A stretch of DNA of 64,000 bases from Neoconidiobolus thromboides FSU 785 (lineage: Eukaryota > Entomophthoromycota > Entomophthoromycetes > Entomophthorales > Neoconidiobolaceae): positions 1-64,000 of the forward strand of contig MU626349.1 in the NCBI GenBank assembly GCA_025603075.1, given 5' to 3'. The notes under the pieces were generated by a model. That model saw only the letters and a program-made list of their open reading frames with translations. It had not been told where the DNA came from and did not search any database. Of this stretch, positions 1-12,436 are shown one piece after another (position 1 is the stretch's first letter; every line of letters starts with the position of its first letter). Position numbers and translations under genes: made by a program.

Positions 1-274
1 CAACCGATTTGGCTTTAGACCACATACAATCTGGATTATTGTTAAAATCACAGGCTAATGGTCCAAACCATGAATGAATATCACTAGTTCCAGGTCCATA
101 TTGTGCCATATTTTCACAATGAGATTGTGCTACTTTAGTTAGCTTGGGCGAAAAGGGAATTCTACTTAGACCCATCATTTCACGTTCTTCGTTTAATGCA
201 TCTACCAATTGACGAGCAATGTCTTGAGCATTGACGATAGAAAGGGTAAAAAGTAAGAGACTTGAATAACGCAT
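1..274 (-). CDS. Secreted CAP/SCP (PR-1-like) protein, 5' part only
   Basis: The reverse strand from the ATG at 274 encodes a hydrophobic signal peptide (MRYSSLLLFTLSIVNAQ) and then a mature region that looks like the start of a CAP (SCP/PR-1/allergen V5) domain. The evidence is the N-terminal helix with LVDALNEEREMMG, the following 'FSPKLTKVAQSHCENMA' helix, and a later Cys-Met-Trp (DCMWSKAKSV). Such proteins are exported and disulfide-rich, and in fungi they bind lipids or sterols or act at host and cell surfaces; the role here is unknown. The gene runs off the left edge, so the C-terminal CAP motifs cannot be checked. The start is supported by the signal peptide immediately after it. Confidence 0.7.
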   Translation of the reverse strand, partial: MRYSSLLLFTLSIVNAQDIARQLVDALNEEREMMGLSRIPFSPKLTKVAQSHCENMAQYGPGTSDIHSWFGPLACDFNNNPDCMWSKAKSV

Positions 275-1416
275 TGCTTTTATAGTGATTGTTGTACGGT
301 AGTATTGAACTAATTATTTAATACATGGTATATTTTTTACTTTGTTATTTATACTATCATTAATTGTTTATTTTAAATGATGCAATATTATAGATACCCG
401 GTTTTTGATAAATTATTTTCTTATAATACCCAACACTATTCTACTTTAATAAATATATTCTTAAAATTATAGGTTCAAGGTATTCTATTTTTTATGCTAT
501 ATAATATTTTAATAATACATTGAGCTAAAGATGTTTGTGATTATAGTATTTTATAGTTTGGTAAATAAACTTTATAACTTTTAAACTTAGCTAAAAATTT
601 ATTATTTTTGCCAAATTCCGATTTAATAATATTTAATCAACTTATCCCAAATATTAAATTAATTTGAACTAATTATATAAAAGTATGATTTTAGTTCCTT
701 TAAAAACAAATATATTTAGTCATTTACTTCTTTGTATTTTTTAATATACATCCTTTACTTAAGCCTTTATCTAATACAAAAAGTTACAAACACTTTGTTG
801 TTTAAGTATATGCTAAATGTCTTAATGTTCTTATAAATTTAAATTCAAGAATGATACGAAAACTAATTTCTACAGACACCTAGTTCTCTTCCTAAATTTA
901 TAATTTAATAGTGAAGGGTCATATTACATGCGTATTAAATTATTGTTTTATATTTGATTTAAACATTTAATTTTGTTTATGTCCACTAATATATTAAATA
1001 TATACGATAAATAGGTTAAAATTAGATAATGAAATTAAAATAAAACTTTATGATAGTTTATCACAATAGCTGTAACAGATTGTTTTTTGATTTTATAGTT
1101 TTGTCCAATTTAACATTATAGTTTTTTCAACCTCATCGTAATAAGTTAGATTTTCTTTAGGTGGAAGAGTCACAAACAATAATGGAGTGGTAAGTTTATA
1201 TTTACCTATTATATCAATATATTTTAATATAAAAGTTCCGATTTTAAGCATCTTGAGGTTTGAAAAAAAAGAAAAAAAAAAAGGAGATTTTCAAATCTAT
1301 TTGTAAAATATTTAATTTCAATTTGCTTTACAAGTGTACATCTAGTTACACTCTGTTTTTAATGAAAGGATCATTTTTATACCTAGGATATCAACAACAT
1401 ATTCTATCATAAAGAT
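275..1416. other. Gene-free AT-rich stretch
   Basis: About 1.1 kb upstream of the CAP gene. I see no coherent reading frame or RNA gene; a homopurine run lies near 1262-1283. The proximal part presumably holds the promoter of the CAP gene. Confidence 0.5.
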
Positions 1417-2376
1417 TTATATCTTTAAAATATAAACACAAATTAGCCTGAATATTTGATAAGAATAATACCAACTCAACAATTCATTTGTTAAATTAAG
1501 TACAGAAATCTGTTTTAGATTAGACAGTCTTGAAAAATCATAATCAACTAAATGTAATGAGTTAGAAAAACTCAAAATAGTATTTTTACATATTCTTATA
1601 GACTCTATATTAGTACGTTTATTTTTAGAATCAAAAAATTCCCCAAAGCTATCTAAAAACACCACTTTTTTTAATATTTTAAGTCACCAAAACATTTAAT
1701 GTTAAAATCAAAGCCATGTACACTTATAACTTTTAACTCTGACTTAGAAATGAAATCTATTTCCAAGTTAATTCCTATGTAGTTGATATATCCCCCAGTC
1801 TTTAGCTGCAACACTTGTGTTTTTTAAACCTTGTTTTAATAATATTTAACTCATGAAGATTTAGTAAGTAGTTATCATTTGGATTTAGCTTAGGTGATCT
1901 CAATTTATCTGGGTTTAATTTTTTGATATTGACTTCAATAATCAGGCTGTTTCTGTTAAGTTGAAATACTTCAAGCTAACTCAAATAATTATTAAATAAT
2001 GATAATGAATATATATATCCAGATAATGATATAATTAATTCCCTTAACTCTAGTAATTTCAACTTTAATGTTTTAGTATCACTAAGAAAATACCATTAAT
2101 TAGAGTTTATAGATGTTACATTCAATTGCAAAATCATTTATACTTACATGTTTCACTAATAGCCCTTTTTCTCTTAAAAATACCTTGAATAGTTAAAATA
2201 TTTATCATAGTTACTAATACTATAAGCTAAATAGGTAAAGCTATATTTGATAACTTTGACTACAACTTCAAATCAATACTTATTTAAAAACATAGATTTA
2301 ATAACAAATGGATCCCCATATATTTAAAAATCTGCTCAAGTGAAATTTCGGATAGATACTCAAACTTCAAACTCAT
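1417..2376 (-). pseudogene. Broken F-box / leucine-rich-repeat gene
   Basis: Reading the minus strand from the ATG at 2376 gives an F-box-like opening (MSLKFEYLSEISLEQIFKYM). Interrupted segments follow, ending in an 82-codon open piece (1665-1417) with leucine-rich-repeat character (NSLHLVDYDFSRLSNLKQIS). Several stop codons and at least one frame change lie between the two ends, so no intact protein can be made. F-box proteins pair SKP1-cullin ligases with substrates bound by the LRRs. The family assignment rests on the N-terminal pattern and LRR spacing. Alternative: a live gene with unusual introns, which I consider unlikely given the stop density. Confidence 0.45.
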
Positions 2377-2503
2377 TATGGAGTAAAGTCTAAAAAAGAA
2401 AGGGTTCGGTTTATCTTTTTATACTTTTTAAATTCCAATTTGATTAAAATACACTTATCTATTATGACTAAGAACGTAGTTTATAATAAATCATACTTTG
2501 ATA

Positions 2504-2608
2504 TATGGGGATGTATTTTTGTGTTTAAGAATTTTACTAACAAATTTTCTGCTTAAATAGTGCTTAAAAAATGGAAAAAGCAATGAAGTCAAAAAAAACA
2601 CTCCCAAT
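2504..2608 (+). mobile_element. Short terminal-inverted-repeat element, copy 1 (forward)
   Basis: Begins TATGGGGATGTATTTTT and ends near AAAAACACTCCCAATA, so the right terminus has drifted from the family form CATCCCCATA. The interior carries the family landmarks TTTAAGAATTTTACTAACAA and GCTTAAAAAATGGAAAAA. Non-coding; looks like a MITE. Confidence 0.75.
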
Positions 2609-2866
2609 AATAATTTGAATTTAATTGTAATAATTTAGTCCTAAGCTATTTATTTAACTCAATATTTACTACAAGTAACATTATATTCATATCTATTTGT
2701 GTATATAGCTTTTTGTTAATCAAAAACTAAATACTTTTAACTTATTTCAATAAAGCGTTTTTAAAACCTTTTGTTAATGTTATTTAAGTTTAAGCTCACT
2801 TTGAACTCAAAACTCATTTTTTTAAACCTTATATCAAACGAACATTATAAAAATGACTAACATTAC

Positions 2867-3546
2867 TGTAGGTGATACTTATAGCTCCTGTGATTGATTT
2901 AATTATGGTCGTGCCTACGATTACTGTGGCGTGGCTGTGGAAGATAATAATAATAAAATAAATCTTATTTATTAAATTCAATCATTTTGTAAAAGTGGTA
3001 AGGTTAACCTATTAAGCAAACTTGTCATTTCTCTTTTTATATTACAAAGTGTCGAATTATTAGTTTTTTCCTTTTAGAATTTAAGGATAAAACCACGAAA
3101 ATTATTCCAATTTAAAAACAAATTGCTGTTCATGAGCGTACCCAGTTATGGTTTTTATTATCGCTGGTAGCAGTTACACTCATAGTAATGACTATTTTAG
3201 TCTCAATATTAAGTGTCCAAAGGAATTTTTACCTCTATTTGTGGTGCTGCTATCTTTGGTAAACTTTTTATTGTCCCACTTCATCATAGTTGCTAGGGAA
3301 GTAACTTTGGTGAACTTCACACTGTATAAACTAAGGTAACTAATAATGTAGTTTGATTACTTGTTTATCACCTGCTCCAGATGGTACTAGTATCATTGCT
3401 ATTTCAAACTAAAGAAGATGGATAAACCTGTTAGTACTGCCGATCACTATGACTTCTTCAGTGGTTCTGTTAGAGCTCTTGGTAACTCTGTTAAAGCTAT
3501 CTTTGGTTTTATTGGTAGCAACTACTTATTTTTCACCCTAAATTTC
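2867..3546 (+). pseudogene. Degenerate coding relic, unidentified
   Basis: A locally GC-richer stretch with coding character but no intact frame. From the ATG near 2854 it reads MTNITVGDTYSSCD, a TGA where Trp would fit, then FNYGRAYDYCGVAVED. Around 3148-3339 a 63-codon frame is open, and 3418-3546 reads MDKPVSTADHYDFF followed by a Gly/Ser-containing tail and a stop. These pieces look like remnants of one Gly/Ser/Tyr-rich protein, but I cannot name a family. Confidence 0.3.
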
Positions 3547-4018
3547 TAGCTTGAAACTAAATTTTCTAAATCTTTATATCGAAAGTTTACTAATCATTTG
3601 TCAAAACATTAAAAGGAATATTAAATCGCTCTGAATATTTAGGAGCCTTAAATTTTGTTTGATAATTTTAGAAACTGATAAAATACACTATAGATATATA
3701 CAAAATAGTCCACTTTCTATGTCGTTTAAGCTTTTCTAATTTTTACTACAAAAAGGACTGTTTTTAAACATTCTTATAATTTTAGCCTTATATTAAAATA
3801 CTTATATTTAATTATTTTGATTCAAATAGTAATAAAATAAATAAGACACATAAATTTAATAAACAATATTTGCTCGTTTGTAAAATTAGTTGATTTATAA
3901 TTATACTTAAACGATATTTATAATAGTCATTTATAGGCTTAATTGTTTAAGTACTTTGTACAAATTTTTCTATCAATGTACTATGTGAAATCAATGACAA
4001 ATAACAAAGAAATTATAA

Positions 4019-4119
4019 TATGGGGATGTATTTTTTGTTTAAGAATTTTGCCAACAACCTTTCCGCTCAAATAGAACTTAAAAAATGGAAAATAATGAAA
4101 CCAAGAAAACATCCCCATA
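4019..4119 (+). mobile_element. Short TIR element, copy 2 (forward)
   Basis: Both termini are intact: TATGGGGATGTATTTTTT on the left and AAAACATCCCCATA on the right, bounded by TA at each side. Same orientation as copy 1, which lies 1.5 kb upstream. Confidence 0.85.
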
Positions 4120-5084
4120 TATCATTCAAATCAGCATTAATACCTTTGACTTTATCGTAGTAATCTAGATTTAATTTAAGTATATAAAGTATATTAAGTA
4201 TTATAAATAATAAAAAAGCAGTAAAACTATAGTAAATTTCTATAGTAATTATTTTTTAATTGAGGCTTACTTTAAACCACTATGTAAACTAAAAGCATTC
4301 AATAATTTGTCCTTTGACATGATTAATGTTAAATAAATAAACAAATAGAGTCTATTAGAAGATGAAAATATTTACTTTATAAATAAAAGCACTTTGTATG
4401 TCTTCAGTGTTTATCTAACCACTTTTATATAATTTATACAGCTAAAAAAATAGAAAAACATATTGGTGAGCCTTTTTTCAAGAAGTTGATCTTGGTATAT
4501 TTATCGGTCTTTAAAACTGAAGAATTCACCCTACTTTATGAATAAAAAATATTTTTAATTTCCGCTTATTTCTTAAATTTTAAGCTTCTTATTTTAAATA
4601 GTCACACTAATAGATTGAACTATGAAATTTTACATAACCATCATCAACTAAATATCTGCTTTTTAAAAACAGAACGGTGTATATCAACAAAAATAAAAAA
4701 AAAATAAAAAGCTTCACTCAATGCTGAAACAAAACCTGTGATACCATACAATAACTAGTTATCAAGAATACCGGTTTTTTTCAAAGTCATTTGAATATAT
4801 GATTTTTTTCCAAAATATGTTCAATAAGAATAATAAGGAACAAAATCAATTAAAGCAAACAAAAACTAAAATGATGTCATTTCTACCTTATATCAGTAAA
4901 AAAAGGACCAAATGGTTTCTGATTTGATAGGCATAGAGTGAAAGGTTGCATAAAAATATAAGTTTTGTTATATTTTGATTTGCATAAAAAAGAATAAAAC
5001 TAGCAGTATAGCTAAAAAAATTCTTAAAAAGCATTCATTTTTTTAAGCTTAGACTTTATTTTTTATAACAATTTTGACCAGAGA
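4120..5084. other. Gene-free AT-rich stretch
   Basis: No coding relic or RNA gene seen. The last few hundred bases form the 5' flank of the PHD/Rua1 gene. Confidence 0.5.
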
Positions 5085-7757
5085 ATGAGTTTTAATAACT
5101 ACCCTCAAGAGAGTACCAATTCTAACTATAATTATATGGGCATGGATACAATGCAATCAAATCGTAACTTTTATGACCCTCATAATAAACATTTTGAAGA
5201 ATTTTTAATTGATTGGGTAAACTATCTTTAAAGAGCCAGAATAGTAAAAGCAAAGACTAATTATAAAATTCAAAATTTGTATAGAAAAAATCCCAACCTG
5301 ATAACTGTTGTATATGTTTAGATAGTTATCCTGGTATTAATAATGACTTAATCTTTTGTGCTTCTCCGAGTTGTGACGTTTGTATTCATCAAGGTAACTA
5401 GTGATATTCTTAATTTATTCATTTAATTAATCATTCACTCAGAATGTTATGGAGTAAAAACATCGCCTGCTTCAGATGAAGCTTGGTATTGTGATCGCTG
5501 TTCAAGTGTTGATGCACTTACTGCGGTAAGTTGATGTTAATTTCTATTTAATAATAACAAATTAATAGTCGAATTTTATACTTAAAAGGCATGCAAATTA
5601 TGTCCAGTAAAAAGAGGAGCATTGAAAAGACTAGTAGATGGTTCTGCTTGGGTTCATGTAGTTTGTGCGCTTTGGTGGCCACAAGTTAAAGTGGATGATA
5701 GTAATGGTTTACAAATTATATCAATTAATGATATACCACCAGAAAGTTTTCAAAAAAGATGCGACCTTTGTGAAAATAGTAATGTAGCTACTGTAGGCGC
5801 TTGCGTTGTAAACTTCATTAGTTCTATATTTTATTATTATAAATTAATTTTAAATTTGTTAGAAATGTGATAAAGCAGGTTGTAATAAAATGTTTCATAT
5901 TACATGTGCTCAAGATTGGGACTTGCTTGTTGAATCCACAGATAATACTAAACTCAGCCCAGGCCAAGAGCCATATTATGTTTATTGTAAAGAACATAGT
6001 CATAATTCAGTACCAAATATGAACGCATGGACCCTTTGGTCACGTAAAAAAGATATCTATTATGAAACTTTATGTCAAAGCAATATGCAATTGGTAGAAT
6101 CCGTTCAAGCCAGAGAAAGGCCATTGAATTTTACTAGAGATAGAAGAAAAAGTATTCAATTTAATGGGTTTACTTTACCCCCTATTACTTCTTTTAATGA
6201 ATTTAATAATCTTATGCTTGAAACTTCTCAACAAGAAAAAAATGGTAATTCTATTGATCCAACTAGTTTAATCACTAAATTTGAAAAGACTTATAATATT
6301 TATAACCAAGGTAATTTTAATAATAAACTAATAATAATAATAGTTAATTGATTATTTATTTTAAAGAACGTAGTGAGTTTATGAAAGCCACAAAACAAGT
6401 ACATTCAAGGCAATTATTTTTAGTCGATAATTTAAACCAAAAAGCATTTTTGTCTGCTCAAAAAGCAAGTAAATTACAAAAAGAACAGCAAGATTTAGAG
6501 CAAGAAAATCGCAATTTACAATTAGAAGTATCTGAGTTAAAGTATGGATTATTAAATTTATGTAGCCTTAAAGGATTAAGAATGATCCAAAAATTAATGG
6601 GACGACCACGACATGGTTTAGAGTTTTATCCACATCAAGATATGATATTAGACTATTTTTTAGAAGTTAGTCAGCAAATTAACCAATTGAATAAGGAAGA
6701 TAAAAATACATTATTACCTAGATCCTGTATCTGTGGCATATGTTCTTATATTGTTGATTTTTCAGTAAGTACTATTGCCTGCTCAGTATGTGGTAGTTGG
6801 TATCATATACCTTGTTTACCATTAAATAATCGTCCAAATGATTGCGCTAGCATTTTTATGTGTCTTCCTTGTCATAATAGTGATTTAAGTAAATCTAACA
6901 ATAACCAAATTCAAGATTCAAAACAATTACAGCTTTCTATTACTCAACCAGATAGTAATAATACTAATTTAAGAGCTAAATCCCATAACTCCGCTTCCCC
7001 TTATATTGGTGCTCAACCAGCCAAGAAAAGGGCTAACGATACTAACAATGTAAGTTTGTTTTTATCTATTAATATTTTAAATGAGCTAATTTTGATTCTT
7101 GTTTTAGTTAAATATACAAAATCAAAAGAATACACGCTTGAATTCCTCAGTTGAACCTAGTGTAGCATCACCAGCTATTTCTAATAAACAAGGTAATATT
7201 CAGTTTAAATTAATTTATAAATTTCAATTTCAAATTTCTTTCATTTTAGATACAAAAGCTACAGAAGATAAACCACCCGCGCCATACCAACAATCTCCTA
7301 GATTCCCTGGTGATGAGTAATATTTTTATAAGAGTACATTATGTAGTTGCTTATTAATTTATTTTTATTTTTATTAGATACACGCCAAGATGGGTAAGAG
7401 GCGTTGGTAAATCTAAAGAAGGGTTGTGTCCTCATTGTAATGATAAAGAAGTTTGGTTAAAAATTAAAATCAGTGCTTATTGGTAAGTAAAACGATATAA
7501 TTAAATAATAACATAATATTAAATAATAATTTTTATATTATTTTAGGTATCATCTTAACTATCAACATGGTATTTCTTCAATTACAGGGAAAAAATTCCG
7601 AGCTCCATTAGAATATCGAATCAATAAAGGTACTGATCAAAAAGAAGCATTGTGTCATAAATGTCTTAATTGGATCAATTCAGAATCACCAAGAAATAAA
7701 CCAGTCAATGTTGAAGAAATTTATTGGTGGAAGCATGCTCAGAAATGTCATCAATAG
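5085..7757 (+). CDS. PHD and extended-PHD (PZP) regulator with C-terminal Rua1-type domain
   Basis: Probable chromatin or transcription regulator, nuclear. The start at 5085 gives an Asn/Tyr-rich N-terminus, and the first intron is 5217-5284. Domains in order: a PHD finger (NCCICLDSYPG ... WYCDRC); a Zn-knuckle plus extended PHD (ACKLCPVKRGALKRL, HVVCALWWPQV, KRCDLCENS, HITCAQDW), together the PZP module known from AF10, JADE and BRPF; a coiled coil (KLQKEQQDLEQENRNLQLEV); a third PHD-like finger (CICGICSYIV ... YHIPCLPL ... FMCLPCH). After a low-complexity linker comes a C-terminal domain with YTPRWVRGVGKSKEGLCPHC, SAYWYHLNYQHGISS and HAQKCHQ, the signature of the fungal Rua1 C-terminal (DUF4451) family. 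All intron phases join into one frame through the TAG at 7757, so the fusion looks genuine. The domain calls are confident; the target genes are unknown. Confidence 0.85.
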
Positions 7758-8351
7758 AATTAATAAGGAAAAGAAATATGATTTTAATTGTTATGAAGAA
7801 AAAGAAAAGAAAGTTATTTTTACAAATGGGGGTTATAAGTGTTGTATTATGAATTATTTTCTATAAAATGATTTGTAATATAATAATTATAAGTGAAAGT
7901 ATATAATAGAGTTTAAGGTACTATTTTTATTCTCAAAGAGAAGTTGGGAAATAAATTTTATTTTATTATTTTATTATTATTATTACTTCACTTTATTAAT
8001 TTAGATTAATAATTAAAACAATATTTAATGTGATTAAATGCGAAATTAAAAAATAAATATTGATTAAATATTAGAATGATTATTTAATATAAAATGAATA
8101 AATTGATTTTATTGATAAATTAAAAATTAATCAAATTGAATATATAAAATAAAGAATAAATTTAAAATATGAATTACAAGTAAAAGTAAAATAATAGTTT
8201 GATATCAATAGAATATTAAGTTTACAAACAAATCAATATTTTAAATCATCAACTTTTCATAACAGAATTTTATTAAGCTTTTTTTTACAATTTTAAACTC
8301 CTATTAAACATAAACATCACCTGTCACCTCCTATTTATTATTATTTATCAA
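7758..8351. other. Intergenic, AT-rich
   Basis: 3' flank of the PHD/Rua1 gene and 5' flank of the GATA gene. Nothing coding seen. Confidence 0.5.
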
Positions 8352-9121
8352 ATGAATAAAGATACCTCTTCCACCACCCATCATCCTCAGCCAGACTACG
8401 AATCAGATGATCACCATCGTCATCCTCATTATATCAATTATGACTCTCCCTTTTCACAAGATATAAATTATAATATTCATCATAATACTAATAATAATTA
8501 TTTATTACAAGAAGAATATTATAATCATTTGTATACTCCCAATTATTTATTAGATACATTATATCCAATGGATACATTAAATAATAACAATCAACAACAA
8601 CAAGAGAACAATAATAGAATGGAATATTTTAGTCAATGTCAACAACATAGCTTAAATTTAACTCAAGGTTATGGTAAATATTCAATAAATTAATATATAA
8701 TAAAATAAGGTTGAACTAACTAATTCTCTTCTCTTTTCTCTTCAAATAGAATCACTTACTACTGAGCATTTGGAATTAATGCCAACAATTCATTTACCTG
8801 TAACTTCTAGTTTACCTTATGTTTCTAGTTATAAACCCAAATTATTAGAACCTAAAAAACAATGTAGTAATTGTTTATGTATTGAAACCCCAAGTTGGCG
8901 ACGATGTCCTAAAGGGGAAAGATTATTATGTAATGCTTGTGGGTTATAGTAAGTTAGTTCTATCTTATTACTTATTTAATATATCCATTTATTTAACATA
9001 TTAAATTTTATTAAATTTTAGTGAAAAATTGCATAATATACCAAGACCTACATTTCGAGATCAAAATGGATATGTTAAAGTTAAAAGATCTAGAAAATTT
9101 GGTTCTGAATTAAAACATTGA
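8352..9121 (+). CDS. GATA-type zinc-finger transcription factor
   Basis: Three exons: 8352-8673, 8750-8948 and 9022-9121. Residues 1 to about 107 are low-complexity and rich in His, Asn, Gln and Tyr. The C-terminal half carries one GATA finger, CSNC-x18-CNAC, with the family landmarks ETPSWRRCPKG, LLCNACGLY and EKLHNIPRP. The 18-residue loop is the plant/fungal form, as in blue-light and nitrogen regulators of the White Collar-2/SreA type. Fungal GATA factors bind GATA sites in promoters. The short length (about 206 residues) and absence of a PAS or second finger leave the pathway open. Splicing gives a clean join inside the finger (GLY|EKL), which supports the model. Confidence 0.88.
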
Positions 9122-9337
9122 TAAAACTAACATATTATTTAGACAAATATAAAAAATAAACAAAAATTCAAAAACATAATATTTAAAAATAAGTTAGCCT
9201 TTTTATTTTTTTGTTAAAAAATGACTAAAGTTTATGAAACTCTTAATTAACATATTAAATTAAATTCTTATTTTTTTTTAATAAAGTTAGTTCAAATACA
9301 ATAAAGAAGAAGATAATTTAATTATATAGTAATAATT

Positions 9338-11775
9338 CTAATTGCTTTCGGACATCTTATTAAGAGCTGAACCAGCCTTAAACCAAGTAATTTGATTATC
9401 ATTGAAAGTTTGGTTGACTTTGATATCAAATTGACTACCATCTTCTCTAGTAACTTTTAAGTTTAATGGTACACCTGGAGTAAAAGATTCTAAACCTTCA
9501 ATAGAAATTCTGTCAGTAGCAGATAATTTATCATAATCAGCTGGATCAGCAAAGGTAAGTGGTAATACACCTTGTTTCTTAAGATTAGTTTCATGGATAC
9601 GAGCGAATGATTTAACAATAACAGCAATACCGCCTAAGTGACGTACCTCAAGAGCAGCATGTTCTCGAGAGGAACCTTCGCCATAATTTTCATCACCAAC
9701 AACTACCCATTGAACACCATCAGCTTTATATTGACGAGCTACATTTGGTACTTGATCCCATTTTTTAGTAAATACATTTTGAATATTATTAGCTTCTCCA
9801 TTAACATAATTGATACCACCAATCAACATATTATTAGAAATATTATCTAAATGACCACGGTATTTTAACCAAGGTCCAGCCATAGAAATATGATCAGTAG
9901 TACATTTACCCTTAACTTTAATTAAGATTGGTAAGTCTTTTGGATTCTTACCATCCCATTTAGCAAATGGAGTAAGTAATTGAAGACGATCTGAAGATGG
10001 GGATACTTGTACTTGTACTGAAGATGAATCAGCTGGTGGAGCTTGATAAGTTTCTTCTCCTGGATTAAATCCTTTTGGTGGAAGTTCATGACCATGAGGA
10101 GATGAAAGTTTGAATTCTTTACCATCAGCACCTTTAAGAGTATCAGTTTCTGGATTGAAACGTAAATCACCAGCAATAGAAAGAGCTGTTACAATTTCTG
10201 GACTAGCAACAAAGGCATGAGTGGCTGGGTTACCATCATTACGTCCAGTAAAGTTACGATTATAAGAAGTAATAATGGAGTTCTTTTCACCTTTTGGTAC
10301 ATCTTGACGATCCCATTGTCCAATACATGGACCACAAGCATTAGCAAGTACAATACCACCAGCATTGGAGAAAGTATCAATTAATCCATCACGCTCAATA
10401 GTAGCACGAACTTGTTCAGATCCTGGAGTAACAGTGTAATTAGATTTAAATTTAAGGCCATGGCTCTTAGCTTCTTCAACAATAGAAGCAGAACGAGTCA
10501 TATCTTCATAAGAAGAATTAGTGCAAGAGCCAATAAGACCTACTTTAAGATCAGCTGGCCAGTTATTAGCTTCAACGGCAGCCTTAAATTTAGAGAGAGG
10601 AGTAGCAAGATCTGGGGTGAATGGACCATTGATATGTGGTTCTAATTCATCAAGGTTGATTTCAATGATTTGATCATAGATAGCACCTTCATCGGCACGT
10701 AAGTTATGAGAGAATTGTTCAGATGATTTAGCAATATAATCACGTTTAGTGGCACGGAGATAATCACCCATACGAGCATTGAATGGGAAAAGAGAAGTAG
10801 TAGCTCCGATTTCAGCACCCATATTACAGATAGTAGCCATACCAGTACATGAAATAGAATCAACACCTGAACCGAAATATTCAACAATAGCACCAGTTCC
10901 ACCTTTAACGGTAAGAATACCAGCTACTTTAAGAATAATATCCTTTGGTGAAGTCCATCCTCTTAATTGACCAGTAAGTTTAACACCAATGACTTTAGGA
11001 CATTTAAGTTCCCATGGAATATCAGCTAATACATCAACACCATCGGCACCTCCAACACCAATAGCAACCATACCAAGACCACCAGCATTTGGAGTATGGG
11101 AATCAGTACCAATCATAAGACCACCTGGGAAAGCATAATTTTCTAATACAATTTGATGAATAATACCAGATCCTGGTTTCCAGAAACCAAGTCCATGCTT
11201 AGCACAAGTAGAAGCTAAGAAATCATAAACTTCCTTATTGATATCTTTAGCACGGGCAAGATCCTTTTCAGAACCAATTTGTGCTTGGATTAAATGATCA
11301 CAATGGACAGTGGATGGGACAGCTACTTTTGGAAGACCAGCAGTCATAAATTGAAGTAAAGCCATTTGAGCAGTAGCATCTTGGAAGGCAACACGATCAG
11401 GTCTAAGTTTAAGATAAGAGGCACCACGGGCAATTTCTTGGTTTTTAGCATCATCTAAATGACCATAAACAATTTTCTCAGCTAAAGTTAATGGTTGGTT
11501 TAATCTAAGTTGCTATTTAACAAAAGTTATAAAAATAAAAAATAAATTCATTACCTTTTTCTAATAATAGCTAAGTTATCTTCAATACGTTGATAATTGA
11601 TAGTTTCAGTTTCAATATTAGACATGCGAACATTTTGAGGGACAGCAGCAATGTTGGCATAGCCTCTTCTAGTTAAATAGCTAGAAGGCAAATACTAATA
11701 CTAAGAGTTAACAAAAAAGAAAAAGAAAACTTTATTAAGATTAATTACCTTAAGTGCACATCTTTTAGCAAGCAT
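9338..11775 (-). CDS. ACO1: Aconitate hydratase, mitochondrial
   Basis: Interconverts citrate and isocitrate in the TCA cycle. Three exons on the minus strand: ATG at 11775, a short first exon with introns near 11692-11748 and at 11513-11554, and a last exon 9338-11512, giving about 778 residues, the usual length of fungal Aco1. The N-terminus ([20 protein letters not shown]) is a typical mitochondrial presequence. Diagnostic motifs: [14 protein letters not shown], the 4Fe-4S cysteines in [12 protein letters not shown] and [23 protein letters not shown], and the swivel-domain motif [15 protein letters not shown]. All expected ligands are present, so it should be active. Codon use is strongly biased to A/T-ending codons with little decay, as expected of a highly expressed gene. 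Several antisense open frames inside it are shadows. Confidence 0.98.
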
Positions 11776-12436
11776 TTTTGACTATCTCAATAACAATAAA
11801 ATTATATGAAAAGTCTTTTATAATTATTATAAATGATAAAGAGAAATCCGATTGTATCTGGTGTTTAAATACTTGTCAAACCCCAAATTTTCATCAAAAT
11901 TGAATTATCATCATACTTGATTTTTATTTGCACAATATGAAACCCTGAACTTATAATTGGCTTAGATTTTTAAGCTTGGACGTTGATTGGTTATTATTTG
12001 ATTTTAGATTTTTTATAGATGAATCTTATCTTTCTTATGATAAACAAACATCTATTCTATCTTTTTATAAATTTCCAGTTTTGAGTCATAAGCAAATCAA
12101 TTAGCTCAAATATAATTTACTTCAAAAATTGATTTGTTCGTAGTTATTTACCCCAAAATTTCAAAAAATGATATCACTAATTAATCCCTAAATATAAATG
12201 GTAATTAACCTAAAAGTTCAATTTTTAAAGGATATATTTGGTGTAATTGCTTTTTAAATGTCCTTATTCAGTTTTTACTAGCATATTATAATAGCAGCAC
12301 AAAAAACGCTATATACTTATTGTACTATATCTATAAGGGCTTAAGACAAAAGCTGATGGTATCCTTTCCCTAAGGTTAATTATTGATGTTATCAATTAAA
12401 CGAAAAAAGTTATTCCGTTTTATGCGCCTTTTTCAA

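Noticed and set aside
9638..10970. Several open frames of 60-86 codons on both strands within aconitase
   Set aside because: Shadows of the aconitase coding sequence in other frames.
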